Assembly (NCBI RefSeq): GCF_029784155.1
Contig: NC_073692.1
Location: forward strand, 70,506,012 to 70,570,011
Source of the DNA: Uranotaenia lowii
Lineage: Eukaryota > Arthropoda > Insecta > Diptera > Culicidae
Direction: 5' to 3'
Length of the DNA: 64,000 nucleotides
The stretch's first letter is position 1, and each line of letters starts with the position of its first letter. Position numbers and translations under genes: made by a program. The notes below the pieces were generated by a model. It was not told where the DNA came from. It did not search any database and worked only from the letters and a program-made list of their open reading frames with translations. Shown piece after piece: positions 54,236-64,000 of the stretch.

Positions 54236-54570
54236 AATATGACATATGTAAATAACAAAAGTGAATTTTGTCATCTTTATAATTTTTTACATTTTTGTCA
54301 TTTTTATAATTTATGTAATTTTTGTCTTTTTTGTCATTTTTGTAAATGTTGACTTTTTTGTTTTTTTTTTTTTCAATCGGTCCATTATGTGAATTATGTC
54401 ATTTTTGATGGTTTGTTCATTTTTGTTTTTCTATAGTTAATTCAGTTAATTTCGTCAAATTTGTCATTTTGGTCGATTCTGTCCATTTTTTAAATTTGGT
54501 ATTTTCTACAGTTTTGTCATTTGTATCTATTGTGTATTTTTTGTTAAATTTGTAAAATCTTGGAGTTTTA
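54236..54570. repeat. Right-hand part of the GTCATTTTT array
   Basis: The same T-rich GTCATTTTT words resume immediately beyond the LINE and fade out near 54570. This shows the LINE inserted into a pre-existing array. Confidence 0.65.
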
Positions 54571-55057
54571 TGAAAATATCATTGAATTTTCTAGACCGAG
54601 AATTAATTGAACATTGTTCAGTTGAGTTTATTATGCTTGGGCCTAAACATTATCAAACAATGCTCGATTCGAGATGCCAGAAGAAACTTTGACGTTTTGT
54701 TATTAGGAAAAAATGTAAACAAAAAGGTGAAAATTTTTGATCAATTTAAATTTAAGTTTAATTTTACTGTGGCTTTTTCAACACAACGAGCACCACCCCA
54801 CTTCACTGCGCACTCCTCGTCTATTTACTATAAAATTTAAAAAAAACCAAGTTTTTTAATAACCTTGGGTAGGGCTGCTTCATTCCGTTTATTTTTGAGG
54901 CTAGCTTGTACAAATTTACTGTTCAATTTAAAGGGATAACCGAATTTGAAAATAAATCAAAAGTGTTTTTGAACTAAAATAAACATTTTAATAACAAGCT
55001 TAATCTTAAAATTCTAAGAGATTAAATAACAATGGGATAATTTAAAACCGAATCAAT
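54571..55057. other. Intergenic DNA
   Basis: AT-rich, with no recognised feature. A 77-codon frame at 54607-54840 has no recognisable domain. Confidence 0.45.
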
Positions 55058-55993
55058 TCATTCAGGACATGCTTGCGTGTTTGAAGTTGTAGTTTCGCAT
55101 TTGCAGCTGGATTCAGTGACTGTTGTGCATTCTTCGGCCGGTGCCTCCGTGGTTGTAACGGGAATATCACAGGGACCTCTCGATTCTTCAACCACTTTCC
55201 CAGCAACCTCTCCCAACAGTATCAACACCGACAAGTAGTTGGAATAGCATTGGTAGAACATCCTCGTGACGCGTTCCTTTTCGTCACAAACCTCCTGCTG
55301 CACGTTGATCTCGCATTGCCTTAATTCCTCGCCAAAGAGCTCTTCATCACCAAACTGGATGTAAAGATTTTCTTTGTTGAAGCCGAAACCGGGAATGTAG
55401 TATCCGATCCGAACCACGTAGGTGTACCCCAATTCTACAAACTCCGGAATGTCGAAATTACCCCGGCTGAACTCTTCCAGTGCACTTATAGGAGTATTTG
55501 AAATTTCAAACGACTCTCGGAATAGTATTTCACGGTCCCGATCCGAGTATCTGAGAAATTTTCTTTCGGTCGATGGAGTACCCCAATGTTTGAGGTAGCA
55601 CTTAAAGGTTTTGTAAGACCGTAGTGTATAGTTTTTTGGGTCTATGTCTGCCAAATCCTGTTCTAAACACTCTTGCGTATTTCGTTTGTAAAACTGATCA
55701 CATTCGCACTTCCGCTTCAAGAAAACTTCCAACTGTTGTGGCACTAATCCTCCCAGATCACTCCAGGCGTGCAAATCGATCAGGATACAGTGAACCAATT
55801 TCAAACATTCCGGTTCTTCGGGATAATCGTTTTCCTGGTAGTAGGTAATGGTTTCCTTGGGTAAGCGTTGATAACTGGAGCATTCGGATACTGCCCTTTG
55901 GAAAGTGTGACGATATGGGGTTAGCCAGTGTTGTAGAGCTCCATCCACGATTTGTAGGGCACAAGTCACAACAATTGATGCGAAAAGGAGCAT
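55058..55993 (-). CDS. Two-domain (atypical) odorant-binding protein, copy D
   Basis: An intronless 311-residue frame. The ATG at 55993 is preferred over the in-frame one at 56044, because it starts a signal peptide (MLLFASIVVTCALQIVDG) and the upstream ATG coincides with the probable transcription start. Domain 1 cysteines include ECSSY and CLKLVHC; the segment FLKRKCECDQF differs from the QPPLCGRD of copies A-C. Domain 2 (ISNTPISALEEF, RIGYYIPGFGF) has lost cysteines 1-3. The tail is Thr/Glu-rich with EECTTVTESSCKCETTT. It forms a pair with copy E at 61384-62316, with which it also shares upstream sequence. It is expected to be secreted; the ligand is unknown. Confidence 0.75.
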   Translation of the reverse strand: MLLFASIVVTCALQIVDGALQHWLTPYRHTFQRAVSECSSYQRLPKETITYYQENDYPEEPECLKLVHCILIDLHAWSDLGGLVPQQLEVFLKRKCECDQFYKRNTQECLEQDLADIDPKNYTLRSYKTFKCYLKHWGTPSTERKFLRYSDRDREILFRESFEISNTPISALEEFSRGNFDIPEFVELGYTYVVRIGYYIPGFGFNKENLYIQFGDEELFGEELRQCEINVQQEVCDEKERVTRMFYQCYSNYLSVLILLGEVAGKVVEESRGPCDIPVTTTEAPAEECTTVTESSCKCETTTSNTQACPE

Positions 55994-56043
55994 CCTGCTC
56001 GGTACAATGAAATTAAAATTAGGTAATTTGCCTTTAATGATCA

Positions 56044-56128
56044 CTTATTTATACACAAAAACGACCAAATGCGTAGCTACGCAGAGTCAGCGTGGATTTT
56101 TGTTTATCTTTAAGACACGGCATGTGGG
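56044..56128 (-). promoter_or_regulatory. Promoter region of copy D
   Basis: GTATAAATAAG (minus, 56044-56054) lies about 50 bases before the ATG. The upstream motif GACACGGCATGTGGG at 56114-56128 is nearly identical in copy E and starts with the GACACG shared with copies B and C. Confidence 0.5.
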
Positions 56129-56269
56129 TGGTTTCGTCTTCCTTGTAAGCAAGACACAACACGAAGCCTCCATTTCAGGACTTTTTTTTTGCTGGAATTT
56201 GGGTATCTAATACGGTGAATTGTCGGCCTATTTCCTGGCGTCTAGTTCACTGCAATGATTGTTTTGTAT

Positions 56270-57322
56270 CATCTATTATTATCAATCTTCTCATGACCAT
56301 TCATTGTTTCGGGATACATGAAATTACAGCAGTAGGAGAATTTTTTTTCTCGGCACAACAACAATCTAGATCTCGCTCAGACATAAAATTGACACCGGTC
56401 CTTGTAAGACAAAATATTTTCACAACACTCGGGTTGGTTCACTGCAAAGAATGGTCAAAACAATTTGCAAAACAATTTTCCTCTTTTGAGCTTACAATCT
56501 TTGAAAAATCAAATCAATTTCTTTCTATTTCAGAACATTTTTCGTATAAACGCTTCTATACACGCCTACTCTTCTACAGCAAAGATCCATCTTATAGTGT
56601 TTTCGTTTATTGGCAGTGGCTACCTAGTTACCCACGAGTTTTGCCCTAACTGCTGTTATTATGTTCGGTTATTAATTCAGAAGTCCACTAGTTTTGCCCG
56701 AGATTTGAACCTCAAGCAGGCGGTTGCACCCCGTAAAAGTTGTCAGTGTTGGGGGTAAGCATAAGGGTGAGTATAGCAACCATATATTTGCATCGTCCCG
56801 GGTAACGATTCTGTTTGTTTATTCAGAAAAAGTTTTGCCCCACGCGAGTGGAGATAAACGAAAACGGCATTAATCTATATATAAAAAAATACAGACTTCT
56901 GCACGTCCGAGTCAGGGGAAGCAAATACAAATTCGCTGTAGCATTTTTTTTTTTTACTTTTCGAAAAAAAACTGAGCAGATTTTGAAAAGAGTTGTAATC
57001 GTTTAAGGCAAAAATTCATGCTCAGTTTGATGAAATTTGCCAGCCTGTTCAATGAAAAACTTTCTTAAAGACTTAAAAAAAGTTTTTGTAATGATCATTT
57101 TTTAGAAACCAAATTTGTTACCTTCTCACTGGTCTGTGATTTATTCAGACCAATTTTACATTTGAGCGATTTTTTTTATTTTTTTCTTCTATTTCTAGCC
57201 CTGCACTGAACCTAAAATCACACTTAAAACACTAAAAGATTCACTTAAAAGTGAAAACTTAGTGAATTTCTTCATTTCAAGTGGCTCATGTACGTTTCAT
57301 GTACGTTAGGCTAGTGAACGGG
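56270..57322. other. Intergenic DNA
   Basis: Beyond the duplicated upstream region of copy D this is AT-rich. Overlapping frames at 56215-56758 have no recognisable domains. A fragment near 57130-57180 is T-rich. Confidence 0.4.
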
Positions 57323-60300
57323 TAGTGGTCATATCACCTCTTGTCTGCAACTCCGATTCTCTACCTCCCCGTGGTGCTAGCTGGGGTGCGAGCAACCTTA
57401 GCGGAGATCGGGTATCCAACCCCGGTGGATGCTTTGGTCGCATGCAGACTGAGTCAGGGAGCTTCGTACGCGTCTGTTCTCCATGTCAGGGGCGGCGTGC
57501 GGAGTGCAACAACGTCCTGGTGGTGTTCGGGACCCAAAACAGCAACATCACGACGGTCCTCCTGCGAGATAGTGGGGTTAGCTGCGGGCCTTGCGAGCCC
57601 GTGACTACAAAAAAATCATAAGCAACGAACAACTAACAACAAATTTTGGATGGAAATCGGTAAAGACCCACGCGACGAAAAGGGACTAGCGATTGGAAAC
57701 TTGGAACATGGAACTGCCGATCTCTAAATTTTGTGGGCAGTACCCACGTGCTCTCCAACGAATTGAAGAACCGCAAATTCGACATCGTAGCGCTGCAGGA
57801 GGTATGCTGGAAGGGCTCCACGGTACGAACGTACCCAGATAGTCGTGCCATCTACCAGAGCTGCGGCAACACACACGAGCTTGGAACAGCTTTTATAGTG
57901 ATGGGAAAGATGCAAAAGCGCTTCATCGGGTGGTGGCCGATCAACTCACGAATGTGCCGGTTGAGAATCAAGGGCCGGTTCTTCAACATCAGCATCATCA
58001 ACGTGCACAGCCCTCACCTCGGAAGTACCGGTGACGACAAAGACGAATTCTACGCGCAGCTGGAGCGTGAATACGACCGTTGCCCAAAACATGATATCAA
58101 GATCGTCATCGGGGATTTCAATGCTCAGGTCGGCCAGGAGGAGGAATTCAAACCGACAATTGGAAGGTTCAGTGCGCACCAGCTGACCAACGAAAACGGC
58201 CTCAGACTGATAGATTTCGCCGCCTCCAAACGAATGGCCGTACGTAGTACCTTTTTTCAGCACCGCCTCCCACACAACTACACCTGGAGATCACCGTACC
58301 AAACGCAATCACAGATCGACCACGTTTTGATTGACAGCCGGCACTTCTCGGACATCACCGACGTCAGATCCTGTCGAGGCGCCAACATCGAGTCAGACCA
58401 TTAAAGGGTGATACGGTCAAAATTTGGTCAAAATTTGGTCAAGGGAAAACGCGTGTAAATCGGTGAAATCGCTTCCGCTTTTCCAAATCCGAATTGCCGG
58501 GCCTTACGCTTAACCCCTGCCATCAGATTTTGTATAGGCACACCTTGTCCACCCTTTTCGCCGCCGAAAGTCAGTTTGCCTTGAACTGCTGCTCGTCCTA
58601 AGCAGTTTTTTGGTCTTCTTTAGGTTCTGCTTGACAATAGCCCAGTATTTCTCAATTGGGCGGAGCTCTGACGAGTTGGGAGGGTTCTTGTCCTTGGGAA
58701 CCACCTGCACGGTGTAGACGATACACCCAGCTTATTTGCGGCATCTCGGAGAGAGAGTTGATAATGACCAAATTTTGACCGTATCACCCTTTATCTGGTG
58801 GTGGTGAAGATGCGCCCAAAACTCTCCGTAGTGAACGACACACGAAACCGGCGCCCGCCTCGGTTAAATATCGCACGACTGAAGCAACCTGAGATCGTGG
58901 CAGACTACGCGCAATCGGTCGAAGTAGCGCTGCCGGCAGAGGGCGAGCTTGACGAAGCCCCTCTCGAGGACTGTTGGGATACCATCAAAACAGCTATCAA
59001 CAGTGCTGCGGAGAACGTCATCGGTTATGTGGAGTGTAGGAAGGTGATGGACGAAGAGAATGCCGCGCGGGCAGCAGTAGTGCAAAGAGGCACCCGTCGA
59101 AATGTGGAAAATCACCGACAGCGGAAGAGACAGCGAGTCCGAATTTTCCAGGAGAAAAAGCGCCACCTGGAGGAGGAGGAGCTCGAGGAGCTTGAGCAGC
59201 TGCATCGATCCCAAGAAACACGAAAGTTCTATCAGAAACTCAACGCATTCCGCAAAGGCTTCGTGCCGCAAGCCGAAATGTGCCGGGATAAGAACGCGGG
59301 CATCCTAACAGCCAATCGTGAGGTGATCGAAAGGTGGAAGCAGCACTTCGATGAAAACCTGAACGGCGCACATGCAGGAGTTCAAGGCGGTGGGGGAAGG
59401 TACATCGCCGGCGTAGCCAACGACGAAGAGGAGCCACTCCCAACGATGAGTGAAGTTAAGGAAGCCATTCGCCAGCTGAATAGAAACAAGTCGGCTGGAA
59501 AGGATGGCATCGCAGCTGAACTCATCAAAGTGGGCCCGGACAAGTTGGCCGATTGCCTACACCGGTTGATATTCCGGATCTGGGACATAAAACAGCTACC
59601 GGAGGAGTGGAAGGAGGGGGTAATATGCCCCATCTACAAGAAGGGCGACAAATTTGACTGTGAGAACTACCGAGCGATCACTGTCCTCAATGCCGCCTAC
59701 AAAGTGTTGTCCCGAATCCTCCTCCGCTACGCCGCATACAACACGATCGACCGTAACGAGCTACGGAAAATCATGGACGAGAACGGCTTTTCCGAGAAGC
59801 TGATCAGACTGATCAAGGCGACGATGGATGGAACGCAGTGCTGTGTGCGGATTTCAGGTGAATTGTCGAGTTCATTCGAATCGCGCAGGGGGCTTCGACA
59901 AGGTGATGGTCGCGCTAGAAGCGCTAGAAGGTGTTATTCGACGAGCGATGGACGAAATGCGGGGCACGATTTTCAACAGATCCAGTCAACTTATCTGCTT
60001 TTCCGACGATATTGATAAAGTCGGCAGATCATCTGCGGCGGTGGAGGAGATCTACCGCAAACTGAAACGCGAAGCAGGAGGAATTGGGTTAATGATTAAT
60101 ACGTCCAAGACGAATTATACACTGGCCTGCAGGTCCGAGACCGACCAAGCGCGCTTGTCGAAAAATAACGAGGTCACCATCAACGGTGACGAGCTGGAGA
60201 TAGTCGTAGACTTTGTCTATCTCGGCTCACTGGGTCACCGCGGATAATGACACCAGTTTTGAGATCCGGCGGCGAGTTATGAGCGGAAGTCGTGTCTACT

Positions 60301-60760
60301 ATGGATTCCACGAGCAACTGCGGTCGAGAAGACACAGCGCTCATTAGACCGGTTGTTCTCAACGGGCACGAGACATGGATATTGCTTCAAGGTGGACCTG
60401 CGCACACTCGGAGTATTCAAGCGACGAGTGTTAAGAACCATATCTTTGACGGCATGCAGGAGAACGGAGTGTGGAACAACGAGCTCGCGCGACTCTACGG
60501 CGAACCCGGTATCCCGAAGGTGGTGAAGGCTGAACGGATACGCTGGGCAGGACATGTTGCAAGAATGCCGGACGACTGTCCTGAAAACAAGCGTTCGCTG
60601 CCAATCCGGTAGGAGCCAGTTGAGCAGAGGCGCAGCGAGCGAGGTGGTTAGACCAAGTAGAGCGTGATCTGGCCAATGCATGTGGGATGTCCGTGAAGTT
60701 GGAGAACGGTTACCATGAACCGAGTGAATTGGAGGAATATTGTTCATCAGGTTGTGTCAC
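57323..60760 (+). mobile_element. RTE-like non-LTR retrotransposon, nearly full length, broken
   Basis: A GC-rich 5' region (57323-57650) is shared with the copy at 63524. Then comes an APE endonuclease frame (57733-58401: FDIVALQEVCWKGS, VIGDFNAQVGQ, HNYTWRSP, QIDHVLID, ANIESDH). After a 388-base MITE it continues with VVVKMRPKLSVV, a long charged linker, and the RT (LNRNKSAGKDGIAAELIK, FDCENYRAITVLNAAYKVL, RRGLRQGDG). The YxDD region is rearranged: there is a deletion and frameshift at about 59900, and ICFSDDIDKV stands at 60000. It ends IRWAGHVARMPDDCP and ARWLDQVERDLANA, typical of RTE-type C-termini. It separates the duplicate genes D and E. Confidence 0.75.
58404..58791 (-). mobile_element. 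Tc1/mariner-type MITE with a transposase C-terminal scrap
   Basis: AAGGGTGATACGGTCAAAAT at the left end is inverted at the right, with TA duplicated at 58402-58403 and 58792-58793. Inside, on the minus strand, is VPKDKNPPNSSELRPIEKYW, the PPNSPELRPIEKYW-type segment with the last catalytic acidic residue of IS630/Tc1/mariner transposases. It is an internal-deletion derivative, inserted into the RTE-like element between ANIESDH and VVVKM. Confidence 0.85.
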
Positions 60761-61383
60761 GAGGTTGTGTTTTTCAGCTATTTTTGGGTCTCCCACTGGG
60801 ACTTTTCTAGATTTTTCTCGATCCTGCCCGAAAAAAATGTCAATAAGCTTCCGTATTGAACGCTATCCCAAAAACCACTTGACAGATTATCATCAAGTTT
60901 TGAAAACGTTTACATTACATTACTAGGTACCTTCACTGGAAACTTTATCGATTTCCATCCATGCATTCAAAAGTTATTCCAAAAAAAGTCTTGCATTTTT
61001 TCGAATCCACTACTTATAGATCGATAGTTGCATAGAAAACTGTTAATTTAACGGTTGCGGTTCAATTATGAAAATGATTTGATCTCAGATTTAATGATGG
61101 AATATTTTATGGAAATTATACTTCCGCTAGAAACAGGCACTATTCAAAGGAAGGTCAAAACGACCTTTAAGCTACACCAGTTTCACAGAAAGTCTGATTT
61201 CTGTTTATTTTGATTATGATTATGTCCCAAAACTACAGATTTAAATTTTTATTCGAATTATCGGATTGTTAAAGGAAAGAGTTAACCAATGTTTTTGAAT
61301 TAATTTCAAATTTTTATTAACGAGTTAAATCTGAAATTTCCAGAAGGTTTAGTAACAATGGCTTCATTTCTAATTGGCTCCAT
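60761..61383. other. Intergenic DNA 3' of copy E
   Basis: AT-rich, with no recognised gene. It marks the right-hand flank of the RTE-like insertion. Confidence 0.45.
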
Positions 61384-62316
61384 TCACTGAGGACATGCTA
61401 TCGCATTTGTAGTTGTAGTTTCGCATTTGCAGCTGGATTCCGTGACTGTTGTGCATTCTTCGGCCGGTGGCTCTGTGGTAGTAACGGGATTATCACAGGG
61501 GCTTCTCGATTCTGCAACCACTTTACCAGCTACTTCTTGCAGTACATTCAAGACCGACGGTTGCTTATAACATTGGAAGAAAATTTTCGGTATTCGTTCT
61601 ATTTCGTCACAAACCTCCTGCTGAATGTTGATCTCGCATTGCCTCACTTCATCACCGAAAATTTCTTCATCACCAAACTGGATGTTGAGCCTTTCTTTGT
61701 TGAATCCAAAACCTGGAATGTAGTATCCGATCCGAATCAAGTAGGTGTAACCTAACTCAAGAAACTCCGGAATGTCGTAAGTACCCCGGCTGAACTCTTC
61801 CAGTGCACTCAGAGGAATATTCGAAATTTCAAACGACTCTCTGTAGAATATTTCACGTTCTCGGTCTGAATATCTGAGCAAATTTCTTTCGGTCGAAGGA
61901 GTACCCCAATGTTTGAGGTAGCATTTAAAGGTTTTGTAAGACCGTAGCGTATGGTTCTTTGGATCTAGATTTGCCAGATCCTGGTCTAAACACTCTCGCG
62001 TATTACGTTTAAAAAATTGATCACATTCACACTTTCGCTTCAAGAACACTTCCAATTGTTGAGGCACCAAACCTTCCCGATCACTCCAGGCGCGCAAATC
62101 AACCAGGATACAGTGAACCAGATTCAAACATTCCGGTTCTTCGGGATAATCGTTTTCCTGGCAGTAGCAAATGGTTTCCTGGGATAAGCGCAGATAACTG
62201 GAAAATTCGGACACTGCCCTTTGGAAAGTATGACGATATGGTGAGAGCCAGTGTTGTAGAGCTCCATCCACGATTTGTACAGTAAGAGTCACTAGAATTG
62301 ATGCGAAAAGGAGCAT
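61384..62316 (-). CDS. Two-domain (atypical) odorant-binding protein, copy E
   Basis: An intronless 310-residue frame with a signal peptide (MLLFASILVTLTVQIVDG). It is closely similar to copy D along its length, including the KRKCECDQF segment and the TVTESSCKCETTT tail. The first conserved cysteine of domain 1 is replaced (AVSEFSSY instead of AVSECSSY), while two new cysteines appear just downstream (TICYCQEND versus TITYYQEND). Domain 2 keeps RQCEINIQQEVC but no cysteines 1-3. Disulfide pairing in domain 1 may therefore be rewired. The frame is intact, so it is probably functional or only recently relaxed. It is a secreted carrier protein by family. Confidence 0.75.
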   Translation of the reverse strand: MLLFASILVTLTVQIVDGALQHWLSPYRHTFQRAVSEFSSYLRLSQETICYCQENDYPEEPECLNLVHCILVDLRAWSDREGLVPQQLEVFLKRKCECDQFFKRNTRECLDQDLANLDPKNHTLRSYKTFKCYLKHWGTPSTERNLLRYSDREREIFYRESFEISNIPLSALEEFSRGTYDIPEFLELGYTYLIRIGYYIPGFGFNKERLNIQFGDEEIFGDEVRQCEINIQQEVCDEIERIPKIFFQCYKQPSVLNVLQEVAGKVVAESRSPCDNPVTTTEPPAEECTTVTESSCKCETTTTNAIACPQ

Positions 62317-62365
62317 CCTGCTAGTTACAATAAAATTTACATTAGAAGATCAGGTCTTAGGGAAC

Positions 62366-62451
62366 ACATATTTGTACACTGCCATGACGAAATGCGAAGG
62401 TACGTAGAATCGGCGTGGACACACGTTTAGCTTATAGACACGACATGTGGG
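62366..62451 (-). promoter_or_regulatory. Promoter region of copy E
   Basis: GTACAAATATGTG stands where copy D has GTATAAATAAGTG, so the TATA box is weakened by a T-to-C change. GACACGACATGTGGG at 62437-62451 lies 121 bases before the ATG, exactly as in copy D. Confidence 0.45.
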
Positions 62452-62599
62452 AGTTTTCGTCTTCCTCATAATCAAGACGCAACACGAAGCATTCTTTTAC
62501 GACTGTTTTTATTTCAATTAGGGTAACGCAACACGGCGAATTGTTAGCCCACTTCCTGCAGCCTGGTTAATGAAGTGTTTTTTTTTGCTCCAACTACTT

Positions 62600-63523
62600 T
62601 TATATACTATTTTTGACTGTTCTTATCAGGGGGTTAATAGAGAAATGGATAAAACTAGTAATCGTGCAAGGATTAATTACACTAGTTTACAGCATTTTTT
62701 AACTCGGTGTATACTAACGGTCGCTTTCAATGCGAAATCGCGCGCTGAATCCGAAATTGAAATTCAAAAAATACTCAGTAAAACAGTTTTTGAGCTATGC
62801 TCCAAATATGAAATTTTGAAAAACAAAAAAAGTGCTTATACTTAGATTCTCCCATCTCTTTTATGTATGTATATTTAAGTTGAGGAAATTTGCACTTCAA
62901 AGGTTGTATCTTGGCCGTAGATTATCGTATAAAATGCAATGCGTATAATGTACTCATTGCGTGTTAGTCGATAATTTGCGGCCAAAATACAATCTATGAA
63001 CGGCAATAACTTTTTTGTTTCAAGTCGAACCGTGTTGCAGTCTTCAAGTGAAATACTTGTCTCAACTTAGGCTTTAATAAAATAATTCAAAAAAAAAAAC
63101 AATCGGATGGTGAAGACAATAGTTATCAATGAAATACCAATATTTTTTGTTCCTCCCGAGCAAAATAACCTAGAATCACATTCACACTGAGACTCATGCA
63201 ACCCTTCCCTATGGTCAGATCTTTCTGAAATTTGGCATGTAACCATCTGGTAAGCTGCTAATGAGTAATTTTAGCTTAGAGCGAGTTAGATTTATCATGT
63301 TTAATTTATATTAGTACTATATTAAGATAAGTACACTGCGGTTAGTTAAATTATTCGAAAATGAAAAAAAATCTGTTATGGTAATGTAGCCATAACTTCT
63401 TCAATTATTAACCAATTTTGATAAATAACCACTTGGAAAATTTGTGTTATTAAATAACTTTTTATTCTACCTTAACAAATGCTTGGCTGGTAAACGGTGG
63501 ATAATGTGCAACACGAGACCCCA
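62600..63523. other. Intergenic DNA
   Basis: AT-rich. Homology with the copy D upstream region fades near 62580. A 91-codon frame at 62570-62845 has no recognisable domain. Confidence 0.45.
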
Positions 63524-64000
63524 TAGTGGTCATATCACCTCTTATTCACAACTCCTATCTCTACCTCCCCGCGGTGCCGGCTGGGGTGCGAGTAACCTAA
63601 GCGGAGATCGGGTACCCAACCCCGGTGGATGCTTTGGTCGCATGCAGACTGAGAAGGTGGCCGCACGCGTCTGTTCCCCAGGTCAGGGGCGGCGTGCAAC
63701 AACAACCGAGCGTCTGTTCTCCAGGTCAGGGGCGGCTCAAACAGCGTCTGTCTTGCATCAAGCGGCTGAATTTATGAAATGCGGCTCCCGCCAGCTAAAT
63801 CCAAGATGGCAGCCCCATCGCGGGATAGGGACTTTAGGCTAACAACCTACTGCTCCCGATTCATAACTTGTTACGGAATCCGAAAGAAATGACCGATCTG
63901 GAACTTTGGCGACGACTTTTAGCATGAAAACACGGACACGAATTGGAACTTGGAATGTTTTAACCCTTGCTCAACAAGGCAAGCTGGCTCAACTTGCTAG
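63524..64000 (+). mobile_element. Second RTE-like element, 5' end, cut by the window edge
   Basis: From TAGTGGTCATATCACCTCTT the sequence matches the 5' region at 57323 over about 160 bases, with a differing downstream part. It carries repeated CGTCTGTTC(T/C)CCAGGTCAGG units near 63670 and 63712. At 63924 an ATG opens MKTRTRIGTWNVLTLAQQGK, the start of an APE endonuclease, which continues past base 64000. Confidence 0.7.

Larger units (their letters stand above)
50601..54236 (-). mobile_element. Jockey/CR1-like LINE, 5'-truncated, inserted in the array
   Basis: It runs from about 54236 down to a poly(A) plus AAT-repeat tail at 50601. It is split by three smaller elements (53570-52818, 52789-52581, 52082-51583). 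The RT reads NLDQNKSAGSDGIQANFI, NNYRPISVLSVISKILE, QFGFRSGSRTATA and LLFLDLKKAFDTIDH. It then jumps the inserts to [28 protein letters not shown] and RYLGLTIDSTLKW, ending LKNLLKRHLRAKLESYLN at 51107. There is a one-base frame break near 52470. The 3' UTR (51106-50614) has a GGTGGC-rich patch near 50830. Confidence 0.75.

Noticed and set aside
55994..56044. Upstream ATG for copy D at 56044
   Set aside because: It overlaps the initiator-like region about 10 bases from the TATA-like box, and the paralog E starts at the site matching 55993.
56215..56758. 144- and 97-codon plus-strand frames
   Set aside because: They overlap, have no domain or similarity I recognise, and their start lies in the conserved upstream region of copy D.

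Overview
The window looks like mosquito (Culicidae) genomic DNA. It is AT-rich, its genes are eukaryotic (one split by GT-AG introns, the others intronless), and it carries dense layers of decayed retrotransposons, Tc1/mariner and hAT elements, a tRNA-derived SINE and long low-complexity arrays. The strongest lineage marker is a set of paralogous genes for two-domain ('atypical', OBP45-like) odorant-binding proteins, a group characteristic of mosquitoes. The genus cannot be fixed from the sequence.

Region 1 to 13.4 kb: a cytokine-receptor gene of the Domeless/gp130 type runs on the plus strand. Its exons are 3491-3584, 3660-3820 and 11154-12082, with phases that join exactly. The next exon (from 12825) continues the frame but meets a TAG after two codons. 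Its recognisable homology ends about 10 bases before an antisense odorant-binding-protein pseudogene (about 12970-13378). No later receptor exons are seen, so the gene is either dead or makes a short secreted receptor. The 7.3 kb second intron holds foldback elements, a near-perfect 490-base palindrome, a T/A-skewed array with an exact 120-base tandem duplication, and a truncated SINE.

Region 13.4 to 28.5 kb: an I-like non-LTR retrotransposon on the minus strand is split by a very young 10.66 kb Ty3/gypsy-type LTR retrotransposon. The LTRs are 2218 bases each with one difference noticed, there is a 4-base target duplication, a tRNA-Lys primer site is present, and gag and pol are intact in a -1 frameshift arrangement.

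Region 28.5 to 47.1 kb: three odorant-binding-protein genes lie on the minus strand (29554-30525, 31008-31985, 45933-47033). The last two are separated by a Jockey/CR1-like LINE. That LINE is interrupted three times: by a 200-base insert, by a hAT-type element that itself contains a Tc1 transposon, and by a 5.8 kb element with CCCGAGCAG termini.

Region 47 to 64 kb: a 2 kb array of a 9-base unit (GTCATTTTT) is interrupted by a second LINE that carries three MITEs. Then come two more odorant-binding-protein genes (55058-55993, 61384-62316). These are a recent tandem duplicate pair, now separated by an RTE-like LINE. A second RTE-like copy starts at 63524 and runs off the window.

All five odorant-binding-protein genes are intronless, on the same strand, and have TATA-like boxes. 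They also share a GACACG-type motif (GACATG in the 29.5 kb gene) about 94-121 bases upstream of the ATG, which suggests shared regulation. Nothing here is a microbial system. The biology of interest is the lineage-specific expansion and decay of this cluster, the truncated receptor, and the dated sequence of insertions.
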